Shown: positions 8,234-17,370 of the stretch, piece by piece
Position numbering within the stretch: position 1 is the first letter of the stretch
Layout: each line of letters opens with the position of its first letter
Source: Mycolicibacterium sp. HK-90
GTDB taxonomy: Bacteria; Actinomycetota; Actinomycetes; Mycobacteriales; Mycobacteriaceae
Direction: 5' to 3'
Assembly: GCF_030486405.1 (NCBI RefSeq)
Contig: NZ_CP129613.1
Location: 5,208,001 to 5,272,000, forward strand
Length of the DNA stretch: 64,000 bases
Position numbers and translations under genes: made by a program
The notes under the pieces: model-generated
Database searches by the model: none
Seen by the model: the letters and a program-made list of their open reading frames with translations, nothing else
Told to the model about the DNA's origin: nothing

Positions 8234-8497
8234 ATGACTGAGACCATCGAGAACGTGCCTGAGATCGATGACCTGCGTCGAGAGATCGACGAACTCGATG
8301 CCACCATCCTGGCCGCCATCCAGCGGCGTACCGAGGTCTCCAAGGAGATCGGCAAAGCCCGCATGGCCTCGGGCGGCACCCGCCTGGTGCACAGCCGTGA
8401 GATGAAGGTCATCGAGCGCTACAGCGTGCTCGGGCCCGAAGGCAAAGACCTCGCCATGCTGTTGCTGCGGCTGGGCCGTGGCCGCTTGGGTCACTGA
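8234..8497 (+). CDS. chorismate mutase, AroQ-delta class (intracellular)
   Basis: Converts chorismate to prephenate, the first step to Phe and Tyr. The 87-residue all-helical protein keeps the AroQ-delta core: LRREIDELDATILAAIQRR helix 1, the active-site helix EVSKEIGKARMASGGTRLVHSREM, and the C-terminal motif LLLRLGRGRLGH that contacts DAHP synthase AroG in M. tuberculosis and boosts its otherwise weak activity. It closely resembles Rv0948c. ATG 8234 follows GAGGAG at about 8222-8227. An overlapping 18-codon frame (8181-8237) ends across its start but has no support as a gene. It is controlled by the attenuator upstream. Confidence 0.95.
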   Translation: MTETIENVPEIDDLRREIDELDATILAAIQRRTEVSKEIGKARMASGGTRLVHSREMKVIERYSVLGPEGKDLAMLLLRLGRGRLGH

Positions 8498-8537
8498 ACG
8501 CTTCGGCAAGGCGGGCCATCGTGGCCGTCGGGAGGGC

Positions 8538-8563
8538 TGACGGCCTCCCGGAAATTGCCGTCA
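8538..8563 (+). terminator. inverted repeat after chorismate mutase, possible terminator
   Basis: TGACGGC 8538-8544 and GCCGTCA 8557-8563 form a 7-bp hairpin with a 12-base loop, 40 bases after the chorismate mutase stop and before the ESX effector gene. There is no T-run, so a termination role is uncertain; many mycobacterial terminators lack one. Confidence 0.35.
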
Positions 8564-8619
8564 AGGCGCTCGATGCTCGGCCCCAATAATGGGTAGGTGA
8601 CAAGACCCAGGTGGCGCCG

Positions 8620-9801
8620 GTGAGCGTGCTCAACGCTTTTCTGACGACATCCCGGGCCGCGCGGTCGAGCTTCGGTTCCGGCACGCCACAGCCCGGAGCC
8701 CCCTTGTTCCAGAGCAGCACGGCAATCCGCGACGTCGAGAGCGGCATGCAGGGGACCAAGCCCGGGGACGCCTGGACGGGCACGGCGTCTGACGCGTATG
8801 CCCAGGCCAACGACGAACACATCAGGAAGATCGGCACGTTCGCCGAACTCGATCAGCGTCTCGGCAGTCGGATCGACTCGGCGGCGAGTGTGGTCACCAA
8901 CGGGCGCGAAGACCTCGATTCAGTCCATGACCGGGTGGTCAGCTTGGCGGAGCTGGTTCCACCAGGTCCGTTTCGCGAGCTGACGCTGCTGCCCATCGTC
9001 AACGCGGGCATCGGGCAGATCGAAAACATCGTCAGCCGCGCCACAGCCGACCTCACGTCGATCGGCGAGGACATCAGCGGAATTGCCGGCGAGTACCAGA
9101 AGCTCGGCGGCAACGAGGGCTCCGGACCTACTCCGGACGAGGACCCTCGCCAGAAACTCGAAGAGATTCTTCGCGAATACCAGGTCGAAGACGATCGGAT
9201 GCTGCCCAAGTGGCTGCTCGACCGGATCGGAGATGTATTCGGAGACGATCTCAAAGGGGATGCCAACCTCACCGTCGGTGAATACCGGGTGCTCTCGGAA
9301 TTGCTCGCGACGAAAGGGCCGTTGGCGGTCAAGGAGTTCTTCGACATCAAGAGCGCTGCAGAAGATGCGGCCAATGGGAGGTTCCCTCCACCCGATGGCA
9401 ACACGAGTGACAATCACACCGATGCGTTCCGGCACACGTACTGGAATGCCCTGATGACGCAGCGGTTCGGTGAAGAGTGGACCCGCAAGTTCGCCACGGC
9501 CCACGAGCGCCGCCCGGGTGATCCCGCACCGCGGGAGGCGATGGACTTGTACAACAACGAAATCGGCCGCCAGATCGGAATGGCCAACCCGGACGCGTCG
9601 CCCCAGGAGCTCGCCGATCTCGTGGAGTCGGCGGTACGGGACGGCGACACCGTGATCGTGAGCAAGGATGGCGCCGGTCTGACCTGGAGCAACGACCCGG
9701 CACTGCCGCCTGGCCTGCCCGGGGGCGACCCCAAGAATGCTCCCCCCGGCGACCCGACCCCCTATCCCACCGAGGGACGAACTCCAGGAGTGCCGGGATG
9801 A
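8620..9801 (+). CDS. EspA/EspE-like ESX (type VII) effector with C-terminal enzyme-like domain
   Basis: 393 aa from GTG 8620 (GTG 8611 is a near alternative). The N-terminal 110 residues are helical and carry the ESX pattern W-T-G-T-A-S-D-A-Y, followed by DQRLGSRIDSAASVVTNGR and related heptads as in EspE-family proteins. The second half is different: a conserved-looking block HTDAFRHTYWNALM followed by AHERRPGDP and MDLYNNEIGRQIG, reminiscent of uncharacterised domains found at the C-terminus of secreted polymorphic toxins (DUF6973-like, uncertain). The C-terminal tail is Pro/Gly-rich. It overlaps the lipoprotein gene by 4 bases, suggesting a functional pair such as effector and immunity or chaperone (inference). 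Confidence 0.72.
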   Translation: MSVLNAFLTTSRAARSSFGSGTPQPGAPLFQSSTAIRDVESGMQGTKPGDAWTGTASDAYAQANDEHIRKIGTFAELDQRLGSRIDSAASVVTNGREDLDSVHDRVVSLAELVPPGPFRELTLLPIVNAGIGQIENIVSRATADLTSIGEDISGIAGEYQKLGGNEGSGPTPDEDPRQKLEEILREYQVEDDRMLPKWLLDRIGDVFGDDLKGDANLTVGEYRVLSELLATKGPLAVKEFFDIKSAAEDAANGRFPPPDGNTSDNHTDAFRHTYWNALMTQRFGEEWTRKFATAHERRPGDPAPREAMDLYNNEIGRQIGMANPDASPQELADLVESAVRDGDTVIVSKDGAGLTWSNDPALPPGLPGGDPKNAPPGDPTPYPTEGRTPGVPG

Positions 9802-10724
9802 CGAGAGCGACGGCCGCGATTGCCCTGCTCATCGCGGGTCTGCTCAGCGGATGCTTCTACGGCGCCGGCAAAGACGATGGCGCCGAAAAGCTGAAAGACA
9901 CCATTGCCGCCATGCCGGGTGTCACCCGCGCCGGGTTCTCGACGAACGACGAGGGCTTGGCAACCGTGACGCTGCCGAACCTCTACGTGATGATGATGAC
10001 GGCGGACCCTCAGCAGATCCGAGCGGTCGTCGACACACTCAAGAACAACCCGCACCAGGATCTGGAAACCGTCGACATCACCGTCTCCGAGAAGCCGTTG
10101 ATCTCAGTCAGCCGCACAGTCGCCGACATCGGTACCGATCAGTTCATCGAGGATGTCGAGCGCCTGCGCCGGCTCGCCCCGGCGGTAGGTCCGGCCGCGG
10201 TGATGAAATGGACGCGCGACGACGTCCCCGACGGCGATCTCTCCGTATCGGTCGAATCGCCCGTGGACGCCACACTCGCCACGATCCGGGAGCACCTGGA
10301 CGGCATCGGCCATGCCGAGATATATCCCGGCTCATCGAGCGGCGTGCAGCGCTGGAGTATCTACTTTCCGTTCTCGCCTGATGAGGAACGACACGTCAAC
10401 TCCCAACTCGAGTCGCTCCCCGTTCAAGTCGGTGCGGTGACGGTCAGTTCCGGCGTCATCACCGAGCTCAACGTCGCGGTGACAAACATTCAATCCGCGG
10501 AATCCGAACTGAACGAGGTGATCGCTGCGCTCGCCGCCGGACCAGACTCACCGTTGATGTTGAGCTGGCAGGTGGGGCAGATCTTCCTTCCGGCGGCACC
10601 CGACGGGATCGTGCATGCAGGTGCTTGCGGATATCCGAGCACACCCCACGGGGACAACCTGTCGCCCGAGGAAAGGGCGCTGCAGGAACGCGTGCGCCGG
10701 CAGTTCGACACCTGCCCCCGATAG
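9798..10724 (+). CDS. lipoprotein paired with the ESX effector
   Basis: 308-residue predicted lipoprotein: signal peptide MTRATAAIALLIAGLLSGC with lipobox LLSGC, Cys19 being the lipidation site. The mature part has no motif I recognise; it looks like two repeats of an alpha/beta unit (NLYVMMMTADPQQIRAVVDT and LSVSVESPVDATLATIREHL are similar in shape, each predicting a beta strand then a helix). Its ATG overlaps the effector stop (ATGA), so it is co-translated with the effector. It ends five bases from the convergent acyltransferase gene. Confidence 0.75.
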   Translation: MTRATAAIALLIAGLLSGCFYGAGKDDGAEKLKDTIAAMPGVTRAGFSTNDEGLATVTLPNLYVMMMTADPQQIRAVVDTLKNNPHQDLETVDITVSEKPLISVSRTVADIGTDQFIEDVERLRRLAPAVGPAAVMKWTRDDVPDGDLSVSVESPVDATLATIREHLDGIGHAEIYPGSSSGVQRWSIYFPFSPDEERHVNSQLESLPVQVGAVTVSSGVITELNVAVTNIQSAESELNEVIAALAAGPDSPLMLSWQVGQIFLPAAPDGIVHAGACGYPSTPHGDNLSPEERALQERVRRQFDTCPR

Positions 10725-10729
10725 GCCCG

Positions 10730-12739
10730 CTAGGGCGTCGCCGGTTTGGCGGGCGTCTTCAGCGAGTCGAGCAGCCAGGGCGTCAACCACTGCACGGCCT
10801 CTGAGGTCGGGTGCACACCGTCGCTGCGCATCCGCACCCCGTTGATCTTCGCGGTGTACTCGCCGTCCGGATTGAGCTTGTCGTTGAAATCCAGCACCGA
10901 CACGTTGGGCCGCCGCGCGGCTTCGTTGCGCAACATGGTGTTCCAGGCCTGAACCCGGCCCGGCTGATCCTCTGGATACAGCGTTCCGTCCGACCGCTCA
11001 CCGCGCCGGTTGTAGGGCGCCGTCGTCACCACCACTCGCGCCCCGGTCGAGCTCAGAATGTCCAGCGCACGCTTCAGTTCACTCTTGAGATACGTGTCGT
11101 AGGCGTCGTTGCCGATGTGTGTCCATCGCCCGCGCCAGGTGCGGTCAACAGCCTCCCAGCGCCCGATCATCATCAGCACGGTGTCCGGACGGTCATGGGC
11201 GATTCGCTGTGCCCACCGCTCCGGCCACGAGTCGCACTCGGGTTTCTGGTTGAGCGTCTCCCCGGCCGAGCGGTACGGGCCGCCGCGGGCGATGCCGCAG
11301 CCGATCGTCGTGTAGTCGCTGAAATGAAAGCCCGGGGTGGCCGGCAGATAACGCATCAACGTCCAGGCCACCGAGTCGCCGAAGACCGCGACGGTGCGTG
11401 TCCCCGGGGCCAGGCGCGCCGGCGGCGAGCCCACTGCCACGGGCCGCTCCGCACCGACGTCGACCTCGGCCACCGCGGCCGTCACGTCCGGAACCGCCGG
11501 CCGGGCCGGACCGCCGACGGGGACCACCGTCATCGTCACCACCGCAGCGGTGGCCACCGTGGCCGCCGACAACCGCAGCATCGGGACGTGCTGTGGGCGC
11601 CAATGCCGGACCGGCTGCTCGATCGCCCACCACGACACCCACGACACCGCGATCGTGACCGCGCACCGCAACGCCAGCAGCGACCAGCCGGACAGACCCG
11701 TACGTTCCCCGTTGAGGATCAGGAAGATCGGCCAGTGCCACAGGTAGACGCCGTAGGAAATGACGCCGAGCGTGACCAACGGATACCAGGCCAGCGCGCG
11801 GGCGACGTAGCCGTCCTGGTCCAGCGCGACCGGGGCGACGACGAGCACGGCGCCCACCGCGACGACGAGCAGCACGCCGTGCCGGAACTGCTCGGCGCTA
11901 CCGGTCGCCAGGTGCGCGGCCGCCGCCAGCAAAGCCACCCCGATCACCGGCAAGGTCCAGGCGACCCAGCGGCGCCAGCGAGCCCGGATCAACGTGCCCG
12001 ACATGGTCAGGGCCGACCAGTCACGCACCAGCAGTGCCGCGGCGGCCGCGCCGATCAACAGCGCCTGCGCGCGGGTGTCGGTGCCGAAGTACACCCGGTT
12101 GAGCTCACCGGCATCGCCGGACATCACGATCGCCAACACGGCCGAGCCGACCAACCCCAGCGTCGCCAGCACGAACACCACGAGCCGCACCGCACCAGGC
12201 GAGCGGCGGCGCACGAGCAGGACAGCGCCCAGCACCAGCAGAGGCCACAGCACGTAGTACTGCTCCTCGACCGCCAGCGACCAGGTGTGCTGCAACGGTG
12301 ACGGCGTGGCGCCCTGACTGAAGTAGTCGGTGTCGGCGGCGACGAAGACCCAGTTGGCCATCCAGAAGAACGCCGCGACCGCGTCCTCCCGCAGTGAGGC
12401 CACCGCCTCGGGCGGGAACAGGCTTCGAGCGATCACCACGGCCAGCGTCATCAGCACCATCGCCGGCAACAGGCGCTTGGCCCGCCGGATCCAGAACCCC
12501 TTGAGGTCGATCCGCTCGGTGCGGCGGTACTCGTCGAGCAACAGCGAGGTGATCAGGAATCCACTGAGCACGAAGAAGATGTCGACGCCGATGAACCCCC
12601 CGGCCACACCGGGCACCCCGCCGTGGCCGGCCAGCACCAGGGCCACCGCGATGGCGCGGATGCCGTCGAGTGCGGGGATGTCACGCCGGATGGAGGCACG
12701 CCGACGCCGACTGGCAGCACGGACTGGCGCCGCAGTCAC
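10730..12739 (-). CDS. OafA/YrhL-type membrane acyltransferase with C-terminal SGNH domain
   Basis: 669-residue O-acyltransferase. Residues about 20-390 form the ten-helix acyltransferase-3 domain with the conserved start IPALDGIRAIAV, the catalytic H in VLAGHGG, and FFVLSGFLIT. The C-terminal 220 residues are an extracytoplasmic SGNH-like domain: VAVFGDSVAWTL (nucleophile block), MMIGRWE and SDGVHPT (Asp-x-x-His). Such fusions acetylate or succinylate cell-envelope glycans or glycolipids. The GTG start at 12739 directly follows the gabD-type gene on the same strand (80-base gap). Confidence 0.93.
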   Translation of the reverse strand: MTAAPVRAASRRRRASIRRDIPALDGIRAIAVALVLAGHGGVPGVAGGFIGVDIFFVLSGFLITSLLLDEYRRTERIDLKGFWIRRAKRLLPAMVLMTLAVVIARSLFPPEAVASLREDAVAAFFWMANWVFVAADTDYFSQGATPSPLQHTWSLAVEEQYYVLWPLLVLGAVLLVRRRSPGAVRLVVFVLATLGLVGSAVLAIVMSGDAGELNRVYFGTDTRAQALLIGAAAAALLVRDWSALTMSGTLIRARWRRWVAWTLPVIGVALLAAAAHLATGSAEQFRHGVLLVVAVGAVLVVAPVALDQDGYVARALAWYPLVTLGVISYGVYLWHWPIFLILNGERTGLSGWSLLALRCAVTIAVSWVSWWAIEQPVRHWRPQHVPMLRLSAATVATAAVVTMTVVPVGGPARPAVPDVTAAVAEVDVGAERPVAVGSPPARLAPGTRTVAVFGDSVAWTLMRYLPATPGFHFSDYTTIGCGIARGGPYRSAGETLNQKPECDSWPERWAQRIAHDRPDTVLMMIGRWEAVDRTWRGRWTHIGNDAYDTYLKSELKRALDILSSTGARVVVTTAPYNRRGERSDGTLYPEDQPGRVQAWNTMLRNEAARRPNVSVLDFNDKLNPDGEYTAKINGVRMRSDGVHPTSEAVQWLTPWLLDSLKTPAKPATP

Positions 12740-12819
12740 GTCATGCCCTCCCGTCTTGGCGTCCGAGCCCCAGAGTTTAGGGGGCCTCGGGCGCCGAACC
12801 GGGAAGGCGCGACGGGGCG

Positions 12820-14268
12820 TTAGCGCGTTAGCGCAATATATTTCGTGTCGAGGTACTCCTCGATACCTTCGGAGCCACCCTCACGGCCGAAGCCGGACTC
12901 CTTGATACCGCCGAACGGTGCGGCCGCATCGGAGATGACGCCACGGTTGATGCCGACCATCCCGGACTCGATGCCCTCGGCCACCCGCAGGGCGCGGTCC
13001 AGGGACTGGGTGTAAACGTAAGCAGCCAAGCCGTATTCGGTGTTGTTCGCGGCGGCCACCCCCTCGTCCTCGGTGTCGAAGCCGGTGATCGGGGCGACCG
13101 GCCCGAAGATCTCCTCCTTGAGGATGCGGGCGTCGGCGGGCACATCGGCCAGGACGGTGGCCGGGTAGAAGTTGCCCGGGCCGCCCGGTGCGACTCCGCC
13201 GACGGCGACCGTCGCGCCCCGCGACACCGCGTCGGAGACGAGTTCGGTGACGGTGGAGACCTGCTTGGAATTGATCAGTGGGCCCAACGTGGACGACGGG
13301 TCGATGCCCTTGCCGAGGGTGAACTCGCTCATCCGCTTGACGAGCTTCTCGGTGAACTCCTCGCGGACCGCGTTGGCCACGTGGAAGCGGTTGGCTGCGG
13401 TACAGGCCTCACCACCGTTGCGCATCTTGGCCAGGATCGCGCCGTCCACCGCCGCGTCGACATCGGCGTCGTCGAACACGATGAACGGGGCGTTGCCGCC
13501 CAACTCCATCGATGTGCGCAGCAGCTTGTCCGCGGACTGCTTGACCAGTGACTTGCCCACGCCGGTGGAGCCGGTGAAGGTGAGCTTGCGCAGCCGGCCG
13601 TCGTCGATCAGGGCCGTGGTCACCGCACCCGGGTTGGTCGTCGGCAGCACCGACAGCACCCCCTTGGGCAGGCCGGCCTCATCCATCAGCTTGGCCAGCA
13701 ACAGCATGGTCAGCGGAGTCTCCTGCGCGGGCTTGACGATCATCGTGCAGCCCGCGGCGAAGGCCGGGCCCATCTTGCGAGTCCCCATGGCCAGCGGGAA
13801 GTTCCACGGCGTGATCGCGTAGCACGGGCCGACGGCCTGCTTGGTGACGAGTATGCGTCCGGTGCCGGCCGGCGCCGGGGTGTAGCGCCCGGCGATGCGC
13901 ACCGCCTCTTCGGAGAACCAGCGGAAGAACTCGGCGCCGTAGGTGACCTCGCCCTTGCTCTCGGGCAGCACCTTGCCCATCTCCAGGGTCATCAACGCGG
14001 CAATGTCGTCGGCGTTCTCGGTGATCTTCTCGAACACCGACCGGAGGATCTCGCCCCGCTTGCGCGGTGCGGTCGCGGCCCATTCGGCCTGCACCGCACA
14101 CGCGGCGTCCAGCGCGGCGACGGCGTCCGCGGCGGTCGCGTCGGCCACCGTGGCCAACACCTGATCGTCGCTCGGGTCGAGCACATTGAACGTCGAGGCG
14201 GCCTGGCGTTCTTCACCACCGATCCACAGACCCGTGGGCACGGATGAAATCAAGTCTTCAATGGCCAT
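12820..14268 (-). CDS. gabD: NAD(P)-dependent succinate-semialdehyde dehydrogenase family protein
   Basis: Aldehyde dehydrogenase (482 aa, full length). Seen are the cofactor segment [19 protein letters not shown], the general base in [16 protein letters not shown], the nucleophile in [11 protein letters not shown], and EIFGPVAPI near the end. Overall layout fits SSADH, which oxidises succinate semialdehyde to succinate in GABA or alpha-ketoglutarate-decarboxylase side routes. Mycobacteria carry two gabD paralogues and I cannot say which this is. It is divergent from pgi with about 50 bases between starts, so both promoters share this gap. Confidence 0.85.
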   Translation of the reverse strand: MAIEDLISSVPTGLWIGGEERQAASTFNVLDPSDDQVLATVADATAADAVAALDAACAVQAEWAATAPRKRGEILRSVFEKITENADDIAALMTLEMGKVLPESKGEVTYGAEFFRWFSEEAVRIAGRYTPAPAGTGRILVTKQAVGPCYAITPWNFPLAMGTRKMGPAFAAGCTMIVKPAQETPLTMLLLAKLMDEAGLPKGVLSVLPTTNPGAVTTALIDDGRLRKLTFTGSTGVGKSLVKQSADKLLRTSMELGGNAPFIVFDDADVDAAVDGAILAKMRNGGEACTAANRFHVANAVREEFTEKLVKRMSEFTLGKGIDPSSTLGPLINSKQVSTVTELVSDAVSRGATVAVGGVAPGGPGNFYPATVLADVPADARILKEEIFGPVAPITGFDTEDEGVAAANNTEYGLAAYVYTQSLDRALRVAEGIESGMVGINRGVISDAAAPFGGIKESGFGREGGSEGIEEYLDTKYIALTR

Positions 14269-14318
14269 ACATCCATCATGTACACCTTCGAATCAAGCAC
14301 CGCACTAAGGTCAGCAGA

Positions 14319-15968
14319 ATGAGTGCTGACATCACCGCAACCCCCGCATGGCAGGCATTGTCGAAGCACTACGACGAGATCCGCGACATTCATCTGACGG
14401 AGCTGTTCGCCGAGGATCCGGCCCGCGGAACCGAACTGGTGTTGACGGTCGGCGATCTCTACATCGATTACAGCAAGCACCGCGTCACCCGTCGCACCCT
14501 GGAGTTGCTTGCCGATCTGGCCCGTGCCGCCGGACTGGAGGCCCGCCGTGACGCGATGTTCACCGGGGAACACATCAACACCTCCGAGGACCGCGCGGTG
14601 CTGCACACCGCGCTGCGGTTGCCCGCCGACGCGGCGTTGACGGTCGACGGCCAGGACGTGGTGGCCGACGTGCACGCCGTCTTGGATCGGATGGGCGCGT
14701 TCACCGACCGGCTGCGCAACGGCGAGTGGACCGGCGCCACCGGCGAGCGCATCAAGACAGTGGTGAACATCGGCATCGGCGGGTCGGATCTGGGCCCGGT
14801 CATGGTGTACGACGCACTGCGTCACTACGCCGACGCCGGCATCAGCGCCCGCTTCGTGTCCAACGTCGACCCGGCCGACATGGTCGCCACCCTCGCCGAC
14901 CTGGACCCCGCCACAACACTTTTCATCGTCGCGTCGAAGACGTTCTCCACGCTGGAGACGCTGACCAACGCGGCCGCCGCGCGCCGCTGGTTGGTGGACG
15001 CACTCGGCGAGGACGCGGTGTCCAAACATTTCGTCGCGGTGTCCACCAACGCGAAGCTGGTGAGCGAGTTCGGCATCGACACCGACAACATGTTCGGCTT
15101 CTGGGACTGGGTCGGCGGCCGGTACTCGGTGGACTCGGCGATCGGATTGTCGGTGATGGCCGTGATCGGCCGCGAGCGGTTCGCCGAGTTCCTGGCCGGT
15201 TTCCATCTGGTCGACGAGCACTTCCGCACCGCCCCGCTTGAGGAGAACGCTCCGGCGCTGCTGGGGCTGATCGGTCTGTGGTACTCGAATTTCTTTGGCG
15301 CACAATCACGTGCGGTGCTGCCCTACTCCAACGACTTGTCCCGGTTCGCGGCCTACCTGCAGCAGCTGACCATGGAGTCCAACGGCAAGTCGGTGCGCGC
15401 CGACGGCACCGCGGTGACGACCGATACCGGTGAGATCTTCTGGGGCGAGCCGGGAACCAACGGCCAGCACGCGTTCTATCAGCTGCTGCACCAGGGCACC
15501 CGGTTGGTGCCGGCCGACTTCATCGGCTTCTCCCAGCCCACCGACGACCTGCCCACCGCCGACGGCACCGGCAGCATGCACGACCTGCTGATGAGCAACT
15601 TCTTCGCCCAAACCCAGGTGCTGGCCTTCGGCAAAACCGCCGAGGCCATCGCTGCAGAAGGTACGCCCGCCGCCGTGGTTCCCCACAAGGTGATGCCCGG
15701 AAACCGACCGACGACGTCAATCCTGGCAACCAGGTTGACGCCGTCGGTGGTGGGCCAGCTCATCGCCCTCTACGAACACCAGGTGTTCACCGAGGGAGTG
15801 GTGTGGGGAATCGACTCCTTCGATCAATGGGGCGTCGAGCTGGGCAAGACACAGGCCAAGGCGCTGCTGCCGGTGATCACGGAATCCGGGTCGCCGGGCG
15901 AGCAGTCGGACTCCTCGACCGATGCGCTGGTGCGCCGGTATCGGGTCGAGCGCGGGCGCTCCGCTTAG
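14319..15968 (+). CDS. pgi: glucose-6-phosphate isomerase
   Basis: Interconverts glucose-6-phosphate and fructose-6-phosphate. 549 aa, the normal bacterial length. Signatures are [13 protein letters not shown], the phosphoglucose isomerase patterns around [19 protein letters not shown] and [14 protein letters not shown], and the catalytic Glu/His region ESNGKSV. ATG 14319 was preferred over an upstream in-frame start at 14244 that would sit inside the divergent gene. It corresponds to Rv0946c, keeping the local order with uvrD1 and chorismate mutase. Confidence 0.97.
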   Translation: MSADITATPAWQALSKHYDEIRDIHLTELFAEDPARGTELVLTVGDLYIDYSKHRVTRRTLELLADLARAAGLEARRDAMFTGEHINTSEDRAVLHTALRLPADAALTVDGQDVVADVHAVLDRMGAFTDRLRNGEWTGATGERIKTVVNIGIGGSDLGPVMVYDALRHYADAGISARFVSNVDPADMVATLADLDPATTLFIVASKTFSTLETLTNAAAARRWLVDALGEDAVSKHFVAVSTNAKLVSEFGIDTDNMFGFWDWVGGRYSVDSAIGLSVMAVIGRERFAEFLAGFHLVDEHFRTAPLEENAPALLGLIGLWYSNFFGAQSRAVLPYSNDLSRFAAYLQQLTMESNGKSVRADGTAVTTDTGEIFWGEPGTNGQHAFYQLLHQGTRLVPADFIGFSQPTDDLPTADGTGSMHDLLMSNFFAQTQVLAFGKTAEAIAAEGTPAAVVPHKVMPGNRPTTSILATRLTPSVVGQLIALYEHQVFTEGVVWGIDSFDQWGVELGKTQAKALLPVITESGSPGEQSDSSTDALVRRYRVERGRSA

Positions 15969-16009
15969 CCGGGGTGCGCGGGCGCTCAGCCGGAGTGCGC
16001 GGGCGCTCA
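15968..16009 (+). repeat. two tandem 21-bp repeats just after pgi
   Basis: Units 15968-15988 and 15989-16009 differ at one base (G to A at position 6). The core GCGCGGGCGCTC also occurs in the last codons of pgi, so the repeats appear to be duplications of the gene's 3' end. They lie in the short gap between the convergent pgi and collagen-like genes. Confidence 0.85.
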
Positions 16010-16028
16010 GCTCAGCGGGACGATCCGC

Positions 16029-16442
16029 TTACGGTGCCGGGATGGAGGCGCAGCCCACGTTCGGGATGCAACCCTCGGCCCCGCCGGGACCAGCCGTGCC
16101 ACCAGGGCCGCCGGGGATGGAGCCGGTCGCACCCTCAGGTCCGGCAGTGCCGCCCGGGCCACCGGGGATGACACCGGTCGCGCCTTCAGGTCCAGCGGCC
16201 CCACCCGGGCCACCGGGAATCGCGCCACTGGCGCCGCCCGGGCCTGCCGTACCGCCGGGGCCACCGGGAATCTGACCGGTGGCGCCGCCGGGTCCGGCCG
16301 TACCCAGGTCGGCGCACGGGGTGCCGTCGGCGTTCATGCACGGAGGCGGCGGCGGAGGTTCAGCCGTCGCGATCGGGCCGAATGCGACAGCTCCGGCCGC
16401 GGCGCCTGCAAAGAACATTGAGGCAATCAATTTTGAGGTCAT
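16029..16442 (-). CDS. secreted collagen-like glycine-rich repeat protein
   Basis: 137 residues with a signal peptide (MTSKLIASMFFAGAAAGAVA, cleavage near ATAEP), a proline run and a short Cys-containing segment (CMNADGTPCADLG). Four tandem 17-residue repeats follow at residues 58-125, each starting IPGGPGG and ending near GA(S/T)G. The period of 17 is not a multiple of three, so the Gly-X-Y register breaks in every repeat. A short tail has two more Cys (CIPNVGC), so disulfides are possible. No function is known. Confidence 0.75.
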   Translation of the reverse strand: MTSKLIASMFFAGAAAGAVAFGPIATAEPPPPPPCMNADGTPCADLGTAGPGGATGQIPGGPGGTAGPGGASGAIPGGPGGAAGPEGATGVIPGGPGGTAGPEGATGSIPGGPGGTAGPGGAEGCIPNVGCASIPAP

Positions 16443-16574
16443 GACCGAGGTCTACCCAGGGTCACCGGGTGCCGAAACCCGACGCCAGGGTTGAGTCTGC
16501 GGTGAGGGCGCACGCTACTCGCGCTTTTGCGCCATGGGCGCAGCGTCAACGCCCCGGGCCGGTGCGCCCGGTGC

Positions 16575-17324
16575 CTAGGCGAAACGCTTGGTGTACTTCG
16601 GCGGCAGCAACCGCATCACCTGAGTCAGCGGGGCCCACGGCCAGCGCGGCACGACGGCCCGGCCCTTCTCCTTCTCGATGGCCTCGACCATCGCGCGGAC
16701 ACCGGTCTCGTTGTCGACCATCAGCATGGTGGTCGCCGACTTGGCCGTCATCTCGGACTCGATGTATCCCGGCTCGATCACCGTCACCCGGATCGGGCCC
16801 TTGTCGTATTCGGCGCGCAACGACTCGCCCAGTGAGGTCATCCCGGCCTTTGACGCGCAATACGCGGCCTTGCCGCCGGGCACGCCGGTGTTGCCGAGCA
16901 CCGAGGAGATCAGCACCAGGTGGCCGCTGCCGGACTTCTTGAACATCTCCAGCGCCGTCTCGATCTGCACCAGACCGGCGATCAGGTTGGTCTCGATGGT
17001 GGCCTTGTTCGCCCACGGCTTGCCCTCGCCCAGCGGCCAACCCTTGCCGATGCCCGCGTTGACGATCACCCGGTCGATGCCCCCGAGCTCCTCGGACAGC
17101 TCACCGAAAACCCGCGGCACGGCCTCATGGTCATTGACGTCCAGCGCCGCAACCGCCACCTTGATGTACGGATGCCGGTCGGCCAACTCGGCCTTCAGCT
17201 CATCGAGCCGCTCGGTGCGGCGCGCACACAGCGCCAGGTCACGGCCCTTGGCCGCGAATTGCCGGGCCATGCCGGCACCCAGACCAGAGCTGGCACCGGT
17301 GATCAGGATCTTCTGACGGGTCAT
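16575..17324 (-). CDS. SDR-family oxidoreductase (Rv0945-like)
   Basis: Classical short-chain dehydrogenase (249 aa). TGASSGLGAG near the N-terminus binds NAD(P), NAGIG is the Rossmann stabilising motif, SSVLGN carries the catalytic Ser, and YCASKAG the catalytic Tyr-x3-Lys. The C-terminal segment (PRWPWAPLTQVMRLLPP) is hydrophobic and may touch the membrane or a lipid substrate. It matches the position of Rv0945 beside the Fpg-like gene. Substrate is unknown. Confidence 0.9.
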   Translation of the reverse strand: MTRQKILITGASSGLGAGMARQFAAKGRDLALCARRTERLDELKAELADRHPYIKVAVAALDVNDHEAVPRVFGELSEELGGIDRVIVNAGIGKGWPLGEGKPWANKATIETNLIAGLVQIETALEMFKKSGSGHLVLISSVLGNTGVPGGKAAYCASKAGMTSLGESLRAEYDKGPIRVTVIEPGYIESEMTAKSATTMLMVDNETGVRAMVEAIEKEKGRAVVPRWPWAPLTQVMRLLPPKYTKRFA

Positions 17325-17370
17325 CGCTGCAGGATAACCGAGTTAGACAACTGTCAAAAACGCAGACCGC

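Noticed and set aside
8181..8237. 18-codon frame overlapping the chorismate mutase start
   Set aside because: It has one Trp codon and no ribosome site; the upstream 19-codon frame has the aromatic run and better fits an attenuator leader.
15968..16028. CRISPR-like array after pgi
   Set aside because: Only two adjacent 21-bp copies with no spacers; these are simple tandem repeats.
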